The notes below the pieces were generated by a model. The model saw only the letters and a program-made list of their open reading frames with translations, had not been told where the DNA came from and made no database searches. A DNA stretch of 64,000 bases from Lyngbya sp. PCC 8106 (GTDB taxonomy: Bacteria > Cyanobacteriota > Cyanobacteriia > Cyanobacteriales > Microcoleaceae). How positions within the stretch are numbered: position 1 is the stretch's first letter; the number at the start of each line of letters is the position of its first letter. The DNA is taken from assembly GCF_000169095.1 (NCBI RefSeq), contig NZ_AAVU01000001.1, forward strand, positions 124,001-188,000, written 5' to 3'. Made by a program: the position numbers and the translations under genes. This document shows positions 1-9,508 of the stretch, one piece after another.

Positions 1-871
1 TTAGTCTACTGGTTGCAATTCCCCAAGTTCCACCAATTGCCATCCAATCGATTTCACCCGCTTCTTTTGCTTCATTCAGAAATTTAGTCCAGTACATATA
101 GGGACGGAGTTCACGAATATAACTAATTCGATTAGGATAAGGTGGTGAAGTAATTACCCGATCTACTTTGACTTCATTTAGATTAATGATACAACGAGCA
201 TCTGCTTTAATTATCTTGGTGCTACCTCGAATCGGTTTTGAAGTCGATTTCAAGATAAAATCAAGGATGTCAATAAAAAGTTGTTCAATTTTATCAACCT
301 CAAAATGGGTTACTTTATTATTAAATGACATGGAAACGTGATTAAATGCTGCCGAGGAAGTTTCAATAATTAGCCGACAAAATGCAATCCAAACAATTCC
401 AAAATCTGCACTTTCTTTAGGTTCGCCAAATTGTTTAATCAAACTATATCTTAGTGCTGAAAGTATTGTTAATGTCTGGCTAGACCACCAGCGTTCAATA
501 TTAAAAATATTCGGTATCCAGTGTTCTTCTCCTAGAGAGGATTGAAATTCTACAAGAGCATTATTAACAGCATGACGAATCTTTATGATTTGCTCTTGGG
601 AATAATTTTTACATTTAATATTTCCCAACCAAACTAGAAAGGGATTGATGTCAAAACTATAAGCTTGATATGCGTTTTCAGCCGCCACCAGTGCAGTTGT
701 CGCTGTTCCGGAAAAAGGATCAAGAATAATTAAGTTTTCCTCCGCACCGATTAATAGTTTTTCAACCAGTTTCACGCTATAAGCGGGAGTCAGGCGCAGC
801 CATCCATGTCGCCCATAACTACGGTTATATTTGAAAGTATAATCTGCTCGTTGGCTGGGAGTAGGTGACAT
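1..871 (-). CDS. DNA methyltransferase, partial (cut by window start)
   Basis: Open reading frame from the ATG at 869-871 running off the window at base 1 (290 codons visible, no stop). I translated it directly. About 50 residues in is the AdoMet-binding motif I, ILDPFSGTATT, and near the visible end is the catalytic motif IV, TSPPYPNR. A TSPPY-type motif is usual in N4-cytosine methyltransferases and some N6-adenine ones. The start lies only 4 bases past the stop of the upstream gene (876-1670), so the two are probably co-transcribed as a restriction-modification pair, this being the protective methylase. Target sequence and modified base cannot be told from here. The family call is firm; the C-terminus is unseen. 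Confidence 0.85.
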   Translation of the reverse strand, partial: MSPTPSQRADYTFKYNRSYGRHGWLRLTPAYSVKLVEKLLIGAEENLIILDPFSGTATTALVAAENAYQAYSFDINPFLVWLGNIKCKNYSQEQIIKIRHAVNNALVEFQSSLGEEHWIPNIFNIERWWSSQTLTILSALRYSLIKQFGEPKESADFGIVWIAFCRLIIETSSAAFNHVSMSFNNKVTHFEVDKIEQLFIDILDFILKSTSKPIRGSTKIIKADARCIINLNEVKVDRVITSPPYPNRISYIRELRPYMYWTKFLNEAKEAGEIDWMAIGGTWGIATSRL

Positions 872-875
872 CAAT

Positions 876-1670
876 TTACTTTGCACTCAATAATATTTCT
901 AGTGTAGTCAACATTTCTTTCTTTATTAATTCAGAGTTTCTCTGAAAGAAGTCTACCAAATCATAATCTAAAACCTCTTTACAAAAAACGAAAAGAGAGG
1001 TCGTACTACTACCGGAGACATTCCCCATAATTACTCCGCCCCGGCTATTTCGATAACGCAATACTAAATCTGCATCAATTTGAGAAGAGAATATTGCAAA
1101 AACAGGTAAATACCCATTAGCCCAAGCAACAGCAACATTATCTATATCCGCATTTTGTCTCTTGCTATCTTTGCTTTTGTATCCCTGGCGAACCTCAAAG
1201 ACTGCTCCATTTGCTGGAACAGGAACATTTAGAAAACGACTATAATCGACTATCCATTGAGTAACTTTTGCTTTAATATCTGAATTTTGAATGACTGCAA
1301 GTTCTAATCGACCATCTAATGTTAACACTTTATCTTTATTTGCTTTGGTTTTGGTTGTATAAGACCAGGTAGAATATTTTACATCTTCATAACCTGTAGA
1401 GTCTATTAATATTTGCCTAAATAAGTTTTCACATCCTCTACCAATCTGACGATAAATTGAAGTCATACCACCCGCAGCTTTGTGAGCCGCATACATTAAA
1501 TCGGAGTCAAGACCAATCCATGAGTAAAAGGGATCGGCTCCATAAAGTGATAGAAACTGGGTTAGATTTAATCCTTGCTGTTTATTCCCTTGACCCAATT
1601 TGGGTTGATATCGTTTACAGATATTCAGAGGATTAAGAAATTTATTGAGATATAGCTTGTCGTCCGCCAC
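876..1670 (-). CDS. Candidate type II restriction endonuclease
   Basis: 264-residue protein that I do not recognise from a named family. It lies directly upstream of a DNA methyltransferase with a 4-base gap and downstream of a fused R-M gene, so a restriction endonuclease role is the natural inference. In the sequence, the stretch FEVRQGYKSKDSKRQNAD (about residues 158-175) has the spacing of acidic and lysine residues seen in PD-(D/E)XK-type nuclease cores (E...Q-x-Y-K), followed by hydrophobic strand-like segments VAVAWANGYLPVFAIF. There is no signal peptide or membrane segment. An alternative is a non-nuclease accessory protein of the R-M operon. The function is inferred mainly from context. 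Confidence 0.6.
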   Translation of the reverse strand: MADDKLYLNKFLNPLNICKRYQPKLGQGNKQQGLNLTQFLSLYGADPFYSWIGLDSDLMYAAHKAAGGMTSIYRQIGRGCENLFRQILIDSTGYEDVKYSTWSYTTKTKANKDKVLTLDGRLELAVIQNSDIKAKVTQWIVDYSRFLNVPVPANGAVFEVRQGYKSKDSKRQNADIDNVAVAWANGYLPVFAIFSSQIDADLVLRYRNSRGGVIMGNVSGSSTTSLFVFCKEVLDYDLVDFFQRNSELIKKEMLTTLEILLSAK

Positions 1671-1761
1671 AGTTGCTCATTTATTATTTTAGCTTACTTA
1701 TTATAATAGATTTTGAAACACAGAAAAATTTAAAATTTGTAAATGTTGATTCTGTAGAACT

Positions 1762-4245
1762 TTAAGAACAGGTTTCTAGATCTTCATAGGGGCCAAGAAA
1801 TCTCTCACCATTGAAATGAATCATGTGATCGGGTTGATCGGCTATCCAGACTTCTGTTTCCCAAGAAATCTCCGCCAGATAACGAGTCATTTCTTTACGA
1901 CTCGGAAAGGCTGTTACAAATACTAATCCTTTATTACTTGACTGAAATAACTGTTTTAATTCGTTGCGTCGTTTTAAATTAACTGGACCTTGACTGGTGA
2001 CAGCCTCAATCAACACCAACCAATCTTGACGGGTATAATGAACCACAAGATCAGGCATTTTACCCCGACGATTTAGCTCAATTCCTAATTCTTGGAGTTT
2101 TTGAAGTTCATTGATAATAAACTTGTCACTAGCATCACCAACATAAAGAATAATACCTCCTGGAGTAAATCGAGGACAGAAACTTTCCAAAATATCTTTA
2201 ATCAAGTTGTTTTGTCCACCGGATGAAAGCTGAATAGAACGACCATCCGGTAAAGTCACAGGAATCTGAGGTAAATTCCGGCTTTTATCTTGTAATAAAT
2301 TAGCCACTGAAACGGTATAGTTTTGACGAGCTTCTTCCCACTGTTGAGAGCTATAAGCTTGCAAAAGTAGCAGAGCTTGTTGCTGCAATTGATAACACCA
2401 TTTTGGGCTATTAATCGGTCGATCTGGTTGATCGGGATTTTCAACAACTAACCCCATTTGAATAAACTGGTGAATCGTTTGTCGTCTAACTGTCTCACGG
2501 GTATTCGGAGCATATTGTTTACCGTAATATTCCTGAAACCAATTCATCATTTCAGTTATTCGACGTCTTGGAGCAGTTGCTTGATTCCAAGGAGTTTGAG
2601 GTTTAATATCTGCGAGCGCAAGTAAACATAATGCTGAACGTTCATTTTGCTGTTCTTTTGGTGCTGCAATTTCTTTAAGAATCGCTAAAGCTTCTTCAAT
2701 TCTTTTACTGGCTTGAATTGCGTTGACAGCTTCATTCATAATGGGTAAGTTTTCGTGAATAAGTGTGTCAAGTTTATCCTGATTGAAAATTAAATCACCA
2801 ACTTTACACCCAAGTTTGATCAGATCATCTTTACAAGGATATCTAATTCTGCGTAAATCTGTAGCATTGACTTGTGTATGTCCACTAAATTGACGAAAGT
2901 AGCGATCAAATAAGCTAGAATTTAGGAATGCTGCTAAACCTCGTGCTAGATTTGCATTCATCCCTTTCCCTTTGGCATGATAATAGTTTAGATGATTCTC
3001 AATTCCAAAAACGGGTGCATTTATAGGAGTACATACCGCAGCAACAACACGACGCTTCTCTTCCTTGCTAGAAAAACGTTTTGTTAAAACATACCAACCC
3101 GATTGAGTTAACCACTTTGAAGTTTCATTATTGTGTAAAATTGCAATTGATTTTCGGGGTTTAACGGGTGGAAAAGAGACTTTTCCTAATTTGATAGATT
3201 CGGGATAAATTAATGGAACATTTTGCTGATTTAAGGAACTTCTCAATTCGGATTTTAGCCGAAAGTCTACAACTGGGCCTGTTGAGATTTCTAACCCTAA
3301 ATCTTCTAATGTGCAAGGTAACTTCTCCATTTGGATTTTCAAGGAATCCTCTAGAGAGTTCGTTACAATATGGATAAAATTATCGGAATTATTTGTATCG
3401 ACAACTTGATTATAAGGTACAGATCTAATTTCTAAATACTCATCAAATTCATTGACAGTCTGACCACTAATTTGAATAATATCAACACTATTTTTTTTGT
3501 TAATACCATGAAATATAATATTTTCTTGTAAAACACTATCGTCAGCAAAAGCCTGTTTACGACTTTCAAAAATATGAATTTTGTTTAACTTTATTTTTTC
3601 TAAAAGTGCTTTGCGGAAGGGACGAAAATAAGTACCATTGCAGAAGCTTCGAGGTGTAATTGCTGTGATCTCTCCATTTTCCAAAAGCTGTAACATAGCA
3701 AGCCAGATAAAAGCACTGTATAAATTGACAGTTTCAATCCCTAATTTTGTAAGTAACTTTTTTTCAACAGATTGATTATTAATTTTTTTATAAGGTGGAT
3801 TTGCAATAATATGAGTAAATTGGCGATGAGATTCAGCAAACAGAGGTAAGTTAATTTCGAGATTGGCTTCTAAAAAACTTTTATTATACAAATAGTAATC
3901 CGCTTTTATTCCATTTTGATTTAATGCAATACAGCAGTTTTCAAGAGATTCCTTTAAAGGATATAAAAATTGATCTTCGACTTCATAGGCTGTAATCAAG
4001 CAACTTTCTATCTTGTGTTTATTAGATAATAGTCTCTCTACAAAAGCAGCAGTTAATGTTCCTATTCCTGCACCTGGATCTAAAAGTTTAATATGACCAG
4101 ATAGATTATTAAATTGCTGTGCAATAAAATGAGCAATGGGAGCAGGAGTAAAAAATTGACCAAATTTGCTACGCTGATTTGAGTTGATCTGTGAAGACAA
4201 GCGAATTCTAGCAAGATCTGTGGCTTCTGTCAGAAATATTGTCAT
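1762..4245 (-). CDS. Fused PstI/BsuBI-type DNA methylase-restriction endonuclease
   Basis: 827-residue single-chain restriction-modification enzyme. The N-terminal half is an N6-adenine methyltransferase of the Eco57I/PstI type: FGQFFTP at about 28-34, motif I LDPGAGIGT at about 55-63, catalytic NPPY at about 149-152. The C-terminal quarter matches the BsuBI/PstI endonuclease family: PDLVV at about 731, LIEAVTSQGPV at about 745-755 (candidate metal-binding D and E), and a conserved tail HMIHFNGERFLGPY. In PstI and BsuBI, as known, the methylase and endonuclease are separate proteins that act on CTGCAG; here they are joined by a helical linker. Target specificity CTGCAG is inference. It is the first gene of a minus-strand set with 876-1670 and 1-871. 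Confidence 0.88.
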   Translation of the reverse strand: MTIFLTEATDLARIRLSSQINSNQRSKFGQFFTPAPIAHFIAQQFNNLSGHIKLLDPGAGIGTLTAAFVERLLSNKHKIESCLITAYEVEDQFLYPLKESLENCCIALNQNGIKADYYLYNKSFLEANLEINLPLFAESHRQFTHIIANPPYKKINNQSVEKKLLTKLGIETVNLYSAFIWLAMLQLLENGEITAITPRSFCNGTYFRPFRKALLEKIKLNKIHIFESRKQAFADDSVLQENIIFHGINKKNSVDIIQISGQTVNEFDEYLEIRSVPYNQVVDTNNSDNFIHIVTNSLEDSLKIQMEKLPCTLEDLGLEISTGPVVDFRLKSELRSSLNQQNVPLIYPESIKLGKVSFPPVKPRKSIAILHNNETSKWLTQSGWYVLTKRFSSKEEKRRVVAAVCTPINAPVFGIENHLNYYHAKGKGMNANLARGLAAFLNSSLFDRYFRQFSGHTQVNATDLRRIRYPCKDDLIKLGCKVGDLIFNQDKLDTLIHENLPIMNEAVNAIQASKRIEEALAILKEIAAPKEQQNERSALCLLALADIKPQTPWNQATAPRRRITEMMNWFQEYYGKQYAPNTRETVRRQTIHQFIQMGLVVENPDQPDRPINSPKWCYQLQQQALLLLQAYSSQQWEEARQNYTVSVANLLQDKSRNLPQIPVTLPDGRSIQLSSGGQNNLIKDILESFCPRFTPGGIILYVGDASDKFIINELQKLQELGIELNRRGKMPDLVVHYTRQDWLVLIEAVTSQGPVNLKRRNELKQLFQSSNKGLVFVTAFPSRKEMTRYLAEISWETEVWIADQPDHMIHFNGERFLGPYEDLETCS

Positions 4246-4822
4246 CTTGACTGGGCGGAAATTTTTATTACTTTAAAGCTCTATTTTATAGATAAGATTT
4301 ACGGTTAGGAAGATGAAAACCTGTAGAGGAGTCGAACAGTACGCCGAGTTGAGTTTGACGCTTCCAAAACCAAAACAGTCCCAAAATGCCAGAGTTCTGG
4401 TTTACTGTATCACTTCCGGTTAGCGATCGCGAACTCAACAAAGCGAACTCAACAAACTGTTCGTGAGTAACAGCCAGACTGAGGATAGATGGGATATGAA
4501 TAGCAATAGGAGGAGATGAGTCAACTCATGTCCTGGCAGCGTCCTCAAACCGTCAGGAGTCGGATAGATTTCACCTCGATCACCCAAAAAGCCTGAAAAC
4601 AGCGAGAGTTTTGGCTAATTTCCGGGTAACACTCATTCGCTGAACCGACTGTTCTATCAAGGGTTAGAGCGAATTGTTTGTGAATTCCCAATTTTAGGGT
4701 ACCCACATAATGGTAAAATTTCACAGTTTGTCAGATGTCGGGCGTCAACAGAGTGGAGATTCGTCAATATCCCTGCTCTTGGCCAATGACTGATGACTGA
4801 TGAGTGATTTTTCGGTGTGTGG
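4246..4822. other. Intergenic region between R-M cluster and Omp85 gene
   Basis: About 575 bases with no convincing gene. It holds a HIP1 octamer GCGATCGC at 4423-4430 and a short direct repeat near 4783-4803 (gactgatgactgatgag). It separates the divergently transcribed R-M genes and Omp85 gene, so promoters for both should lie here, but I cannot place them. No terminator or known RNA was recognised. Confidence 0.6.
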
Positions 4823-7800
4823 ATGTCCAAAAGTGTGAACAACATGGGCTTATCTCCTCTTTTCGTTGCAGTTTTTGGGCTGACTGCAACTATGGGACTA
4901 TCTAATTCTGCAAGTGGTCAAACGTCTCCAGCTTGTTTTGTCAATTCTCAAGACCCACTAAATACATCATATGATTTACATTTAGATTGGCTGTTACCGC
5001 AGTCTACAACTCAGGCTAACTTTTCTCCAGTTTTAGATTTAGGTGAAACTGAAGGGGAAATAACTTTTTGTGAGAATAGGTTTTTTAGTTCTATCAATCC
5101 TACGCTACAAACTTCTCTAGAGATTGCTTTAAACAAAGCCGAGGTGACTCAACCTAAATCTCTCTTTGTTAGCCAAGAGGTTTCTGAAAATATTGTCTTT
5201 AATAAAATTAAGCAAAGTTCTCTGTTTCTTTTTCCGGTTTCTTTTAATGAGTCTAATCTATTAGAGATAAAACAGTTTTCTTTAGATCAAAAAGATTTTA
5301 ATTGGGTTCCATCGGATTCTGCTTTTATACCTTTAGGAAGTTCTTCAGAGTTGGCTTTTTATAAGTCGAAGTCTGAGGAAGTTTCTGACGAAATCGCGCT
5401 GAATAAGTTAGAAGAAGTTAAACCAGAGATAATTGAACCGTCTCAAGAATTGGCTTTATCTAAGTCAAAATCCGAGGAAATTCCTGATGAAATCGCGCTG
5501 AATAAGTTAGAAGAAGTTAAACCAGAGATAATTGAACCGTCTCAAGAATTGGCTTTATCTAAGTCAAAATCTGAGGAAGTTTCTGATGAAATCGCGCTGA
5601 ATAAGTTAGAAGAAGTTAAACCGGAAGTAATTGAACCGTCTCAAGAATTGGCTTTATCTAAGTCAAAATCCGAGGAAGTTTCTGATGAAATCGCGCTGAA
5701 TAAGTTAGAAGAAGTTAAACCAGAGATAATTGAACCGTCTCAAGAATTGGCTTTATCTAAGTCAAAATCCGAGGAAGTTTCTGATGAAATCGCGCTGAAT
5801 AAGTTAGAAGAAGTTAAACCGGAAGTAATTGAACCGTCTCAAGAATTGGCTTTATCTAAGTCAAAATCCGAGGAAGTTTCTGATGAAATCGCGCTAAATA
5901 AGTTAGAAGAAGTTAAACCGGAGTGGGCTGAATCTACGGAACAATTCGGGTTAAATAAATCAAAATCAGAGCTAGAAATCAACCGAGAAATTACTTTATA
6001 CAAAATCGAAGAAGATCAAGCTGAACCGATCTTATTCTCATCAGAAATTGGAGATAGTACAAATGTAAATCAAAGTCAATCTATTCAACTTGGAGAACCA
6101 TTACAACAACAACCCTTTGAACTCGCTCAAGCTTCCCCAGAAGGAGAAGTCGAACCCGAAATTGAACCCGAAAACAACAACATACCCTCACCCCCTCCCC
6201 CTGTTCCCCAACCTCAAATTCCTGTTCCACCCCCACCCAGTCCGACACCAAGACCCTCTCAAAACGCCCAACCCGAACCTCAAGTATTAGTCGCAGAAGT
6301 TGTGATTGAGGGAACCGATAATGAAGCTTTAATTGAAAGAGTTTATAATGCGATTTCAACCTTACCCGGAAGAACCACAACTCGTTCACAACTCCAACAA
6401 GATATTAACGCGATTTTTGCGTTAGGCTTGTTCAGAAACGTTCGGGCGCTTCCACAAGATACACCATTAGGTGTACGAATTACCTTTGAAGTCGAACCCA
6501 ACCCACCATTAGAAGCAGTTATAATCGAAGGCGATAGTGTACTCCCACCAGAAGTAGTAGAAGAAAGCTTCTCAGGTCAGTTTAACGAAGTAATTAACCT
6601 CAATCAGATTGAAGAAGCAATTCAAGAAATTAATAGCTGGTATCAAGAGAATGGTTATGTATTAGCTCAGGTGATCGAAGCACCCGAAGTCAGCCCAGAT
6701 GGAACCTTAACACTGGTTGTTGCTGAAGGAGAAATTGAAAAGATTCGGGTTCAGTTCTTAAGCAGTGAAGGAGAACTAACAGACGAAGAAGGAAACCCCA
6801 TCGAAGGTAAAACTCAAGACTACATTATTACTCGTGAAATTGAGTTAGAACCGGGAGATGTTTTCAACCAAAGAACCGCTCAACAAGACTTATCTCGTAT
6901 CTTTGGTTTAGGGATTTTTGAAGATGTGCGACTTCAGCTTGAACCCGGAGATGAAGATCCCCGAAAAGCAGTGATGGTAGTTAATATCGTTGAACGGAGT
7001 ACAGGTTCTCTGGTTCTTGGGGGTGGGGTGAGTTCGGCGACAGGCTTGTTTGGTACAGTAAGTTATCAAGAACTCAATATTAACGGTCGAAATCAACGCT
7101 TGGGATCAGAAGTTCAGCTTGGTGAACGGATTCTCTTACTCGATATTAGCTTCACTGATCCTTGGATTGATGGAGATCCTTACCGCACCTCCTACACCGC
7201 TAATGTTTTCCGACGTCAAGCCATTTCGGTAATTTTTGAACAAGACGACGATGATGAGAATGTTCGACTTCCCAACGGCGATCGCCCTCGGGTGGTTCGT
7301 ACAGGAGGCGGAATTACATTTACTCGTCCCTTTGCTGAAGATGTCTTTAGCACTCCTAACTGGGTCGCTTCGTTGGGCGTTCAATATCAGCACGTTGAAA
7401 TTAGAGATGCAGATGGAGACATAACGCCTCGGGATGATGCAGGAAAACTCCTCAGTGAAAGCGATGACGGTGAGGATGATCTGTTTACTGTACAATTTGG
7501 AATTGCCAAAGATCGCCGGAATAATCAGCAATTTCCAACTTCAGGGTATGCGTTTCGACTCGGTACCGAACAAGCGATTCCCATTGGTTCAGGGAGCATT
7601 TCTTATAATCGCTTGCGGGCGACTTATAGTTACTATCTTCCTGTGAAGTTTATAGAATTGGTTCCCGATAGCCCTCAGGCTATAGCATTCAACTTCCAAG
7701 CTGGAACCATGATCGGAGATTTTCCGCCCTATGAAGCCTTTGCTTTGGGGGGTTCTAATACCGTTCGAGGTTGGCGTGAAGGTCATTTAGGTGCCGCTCG

Positions 7801-8077
7801 CAGCTTTGTTTTAGCCTCTATTGAGTATCGTTTCCCTGTATTTGCAATCAGTAACTTCCTGGTTGGAGGAGCCGTATTTATTGATGGGGCGAGCGCTTTA
7901 GGAACTCAAAGTACCGTTCCTGGAAACCCTGGCGGAATTCGAGGTAAACCCGGTAGTGGTTTGGGTGTAGGTGCAGGTTTGAGAGTTCAATCTCCTTTAG
8001 GGCCAATTCGGATTGACTACGGGGTAAACGATGAAGGCGAAGGACGAATTCACTTCGGGGTTGGTGAACGGTTCTAA
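4823..8077 (+). CDS. Omp85/BamA-family outer-membrane protein with repeat insert
   Basis: Outer-membrane assembly beta-barrel of the cyanobacterial Omp85 (BamA/Toc75-like) group, about 1084 residues. I use the ATG at 4823; a GTG two codons upstream is also open. In order: signal peptide (hydrophobic VAVFGLTATMGL, cleavage near SASGQ); a long acidic region with six 33-residue repeats (residues about 176-373); a proline-rich linker (about 465-490); three POTRA-like domains (about 495-745), each with the beta-alpha-alpha-beta pattern; and a C-terminal barrel carrying the family motif VRGWREG (about 990) and ending in a terminal phenylalanine. The repeat region between signal peptide and POTRA domains is unusual, longer than in Omp85 proteins I know. 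Expected role: insertion of outer-membrane proteins. A two-partner-secretion FhaC-like role is less likely. Confidence 0.9.
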   Translation: MSKSVNNMGLSPLFVAVFGLTATMGLSNSASGQTSPACFVNSQDPLNTSYDLHLDWLLPQSTTQANFSPVLDLGETEGEITFCENRFFSSINPTLQTSLEIALNKAEVTQPKSLFVSQEVSENIVFNKIKQSSLFLFPVSFNESNLLEIKQFSLDQKDFNWVPSDSAFIPLGSSSELAFYKSKSEEVSDEIALNKLEEVKPEIIEPSQELALSKSKSEEIPDEIALNKLEEVKPEIIEPSQELALSKSKSEEVSDEIALNKLEEVKPEVIEPSQELALSKSKSEEVSDEIALNKLEEVKPEIIEPSQELALSKSKSEEVSDEIALNKLEEVKPEVIEPSQELALSKSKSEEVSDEIALNKLEEVKPEWAESTEQFGLNKSKSELEINREITLYKIEEDQAEPILFSSEIGDSTNVNQSQSIQLGEPLQQQPFELAQASPEGEVEPEIEPENNNIPSPPPPVPQPQIPVPPPPSPTPRPSQNAQPEPQVLVAEVVIEGTDNEALIERVYNAISTLPGRTTTRSQLQQDINAIFALGLFRNVRALPQDTPLGVRITFEVEPNPPLEAVIIEGDSVLPPEVVEESFSGQFNEVINLNQIEEAIQEINSWYQENGYVLAQVIEAPEVSPDGTLTLVVAEGEIEKIRVQFLSSEGELTDEEGNPIEGKTQDYIITREIELEPGDVFNQRTAQQDLSRIFGLGIFEDVRLQLEPGDEDPRKAVMVVNIVERSTGSLVLGGGVSSATGLFGTVSYQELNINGRNQRLGSEVQLGERILLLDISFTDPWIDGDPYRTSYTANVFRRQAISVIFEQDDDDENVRLPNGDRPRVVRTGGGITFTRPFAEDVFSTPNWVASLGVQYQHVEIRDADGDITPRDDAGKLLSESDDGEDDLFTVQFGIAKDRRNNQQFPTSGYAFRLGTEQAIPIGSGSISYNRLRATYSYYLPVKFIELVPDSPQAIAFNFQAGTMIGDFPPYEAFALGGSNTVRGWREGHLGAARSFVLASIEYRFPVFAISNFLVGGAVFIDGASALGTQSTVPGNPGGIRGKPGSGLGVGAGLRVQSPLGPIRIDYGVNDEGEGRIHFGVGERF
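5348..5941 (+). repeat. Six tandem 99-bp coding repeats in Omp85 gene
   Basis: Six head-to-tail copies of a 99-bp unit (33 residues). Each has a core SKSKSEE then DEIALNKLEEVKPE then IEPSQ. The inner four copies are nearly identical at the DNA level, the first and last have diverged, and a degenerate seventh follows. Charged, helix-forming composition suggests an extended or coiled periplasmic spacer. Near-identity of inner copies implies recent expansion by slippage or recombination. Confidence 0.95.
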
Positions 8078-8121
8078 TGTTTAATCCGGGATGAGAGAGA
8101 AGGGACTTTAGTAACCAACCC

Positions 8122-9330
8122 CTAACTCCCCACTCTCAACTCCCAATTTCCCATTCCAGAAATAGCAATCACTGTACTTCCCTTCGCGATCGCAGAATTC
8201 ATATCAGTACCCATTTTAGAGATATAAATTTTCCATTCTGGAGAGATTTCTTCCCAAATCGCTTTGATCACTGAAGCACTCAGTAACGCAGTTCCCAAGG
8301 TTGGAAATAAAATGACAACAGTTGTAATCACCGCCGAAGTCAACATTCTTGGCCCAACTGCGGTGATCGCTTGTTCGAGAGTCATTTCATCTTTTAAAAC
8401 TTTAATTAAAGTCGGAATAACTTCGATCCCAACCGTAAATCCTAAAGCCGCAAAAGCACTCCCATCCATCAGTTTTTGAATAACTTTAATGGCTACACCT
8501 CGCAGAAAACCTGTTTTTAAACCCGCTAAAGTCACTTCCAGAATTTTAGTGAGTTCGGCTTGATCAAATTCTTGTTCATCTCGACAATAAGCCCCAATTT
8601 TTTTAATAGATCGAAACAGAATATTAATAATCGCGTTAATCGCAGCACCTTCTAAACCTGCGCCGCTCACTTCTCCAACCTTTGCAACTTCATTCATCAC
8701 ATTCGCTGCTAAGTAAGGATTTTCAGCCACCCATTCAGCAAAATCTTGATTAACTGGAAAGCTTTTAACCCCATCAACGTTAATCAGAATAGTGGCTTTT
8801 GATAACCTCAAATTTTCAGAATGAGTCATCGGTTCCCCGCCTTGAAAAGATGGGGCTTGCCGATGACCCTTCGGGTTCGCCAGTTCCTTCAAGTCGGGGA
8901 ACCCGCCCAACGGACTGGACTCACCGCGTGCTGCGGTCGGAAATTCTCCCGAAACATGATTAGATTTAACTGGTTTTTCAGTATATAGTGCTGAACCGGC
9001 TTGGGCTTGAATATTAGAAATGATTTCTCCGACTTTTTCAAGATAAATATCTGGGCTATATTTTGTCATTCCATTGTCTGGAATTTGATCAGCACCCGAT
9101 CGCGATCCTTTCATTTCCGCACTAATATTCAGGCCAATAGCTTGCAAATATTCAAACACAAAACCAGCAGCTTGTGGATGTTGGCTAACTTGACGATAAC
9201 TTTTGTTACTCAAACCAGAACCAGATTCTAGCATTGATACTGCACCGTATTTAAGGCTTTGGGTGGTAACGGAGAAATTGTCGCTTGCAGAAGGAATGAG
9301 TCTGTTCACTGTATCAATTTGACTTTTCAT
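8122..9330 (-). CDS. Hypothetical protein with in-frame palindromic repeat
   Basis: 402-residue protein I do not recognise. The N-terminal third is polar. The C-terminal half has several hydrophobic helices, for example AAINAIINILFRSI and VITTVVILFPTLGTALL, which could be membrane-inserted or pore-like. Residues about 130-168 are encoded by a palindromic intergenic-type repeat (8825-8935) and have odd composition (GGFPDLKELANPKG, then APSFQGGEP), so this segment was probably acquired by repeat insertion without breaking the frame. The last residues (GNWELRVGS) run into a low-complexity tract shared with intergenic DNA, so the original stop may have been lost. It faces the Omp85 gene convergently. 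Function unknown. Confidence 0.65.
   Translation of the reverse strand: MKSQIDTVNRLIPSASDNFSVTTQSLKYGAVSMLESGSGLSNKSYRQVSQHPQAAGFVFEYLQAIGLNISAEMKGSRSGADQIPDNGMTKYSPDIYLEKVGEIISNIQAQAGSALYTEKPVKSNHVSGEFPTAARGESSPLGGFPDLKELANPKGHRQAPSFQGGEPMTHSENLRLSKATILINVDGVKSFPVNQDFAEWVAENPYLAANVMNEVAKVGEVSGAGLEGAAINAIINILFRSIKKIGAYCRDEQEFDQAELTKILEVTLAGLKTGFLRGVAIKVIQKLMDGSAFAALGFTVGIEVIPTLIKVLKDEMTLEQAITAVGPRMLTSAVITTVVILFPTLGTALLSASVIKAIWEEISPEWKIYISKMGTDMNSAIAKGSTVIAISGMGNWELRVGS
8825..8935. repeat. Nested-stem palindromic repeats inside a coding sequence
   Basis: Two adjacent hairpins. Hairpin 1: perfect outer stem GTCATCGG (8825-8832) with CCGATGAC (8860-8867), inner CCCC/GGGG around CTTGAAAAG. Hairpin 2: CGGGTTC (8872-8878) with GAACCCG (8899-8905), inner CAGTTCCTTCAAGTCGGGG. 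A further small stem ACCGC/GCGGT follows. Hairpin 2, read on the minus strand, closely matches the 74-bp tandem unit at 11521; hairpin 1 matches the hairpin chain at 25752. REP-like family; the mobilising agent is unknown. Confidence 0.85.
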
Positions 9331-9508
9331 AATTCTGGCTCAGTTGTCAAGCAACTGGAATAGACGGAAGACTTCTTGCACTATCTTAATTTCTTCAGTC
9401 TGAATATAAAAGGGTTGAATTACTGAACTTTCCAAAGAATGGATGTGTTGTTCTACTCGTGCATCTCCGTAAATTCACCAGTTGATTGATCTTTTTTGAA
9501 CCTCAAAT

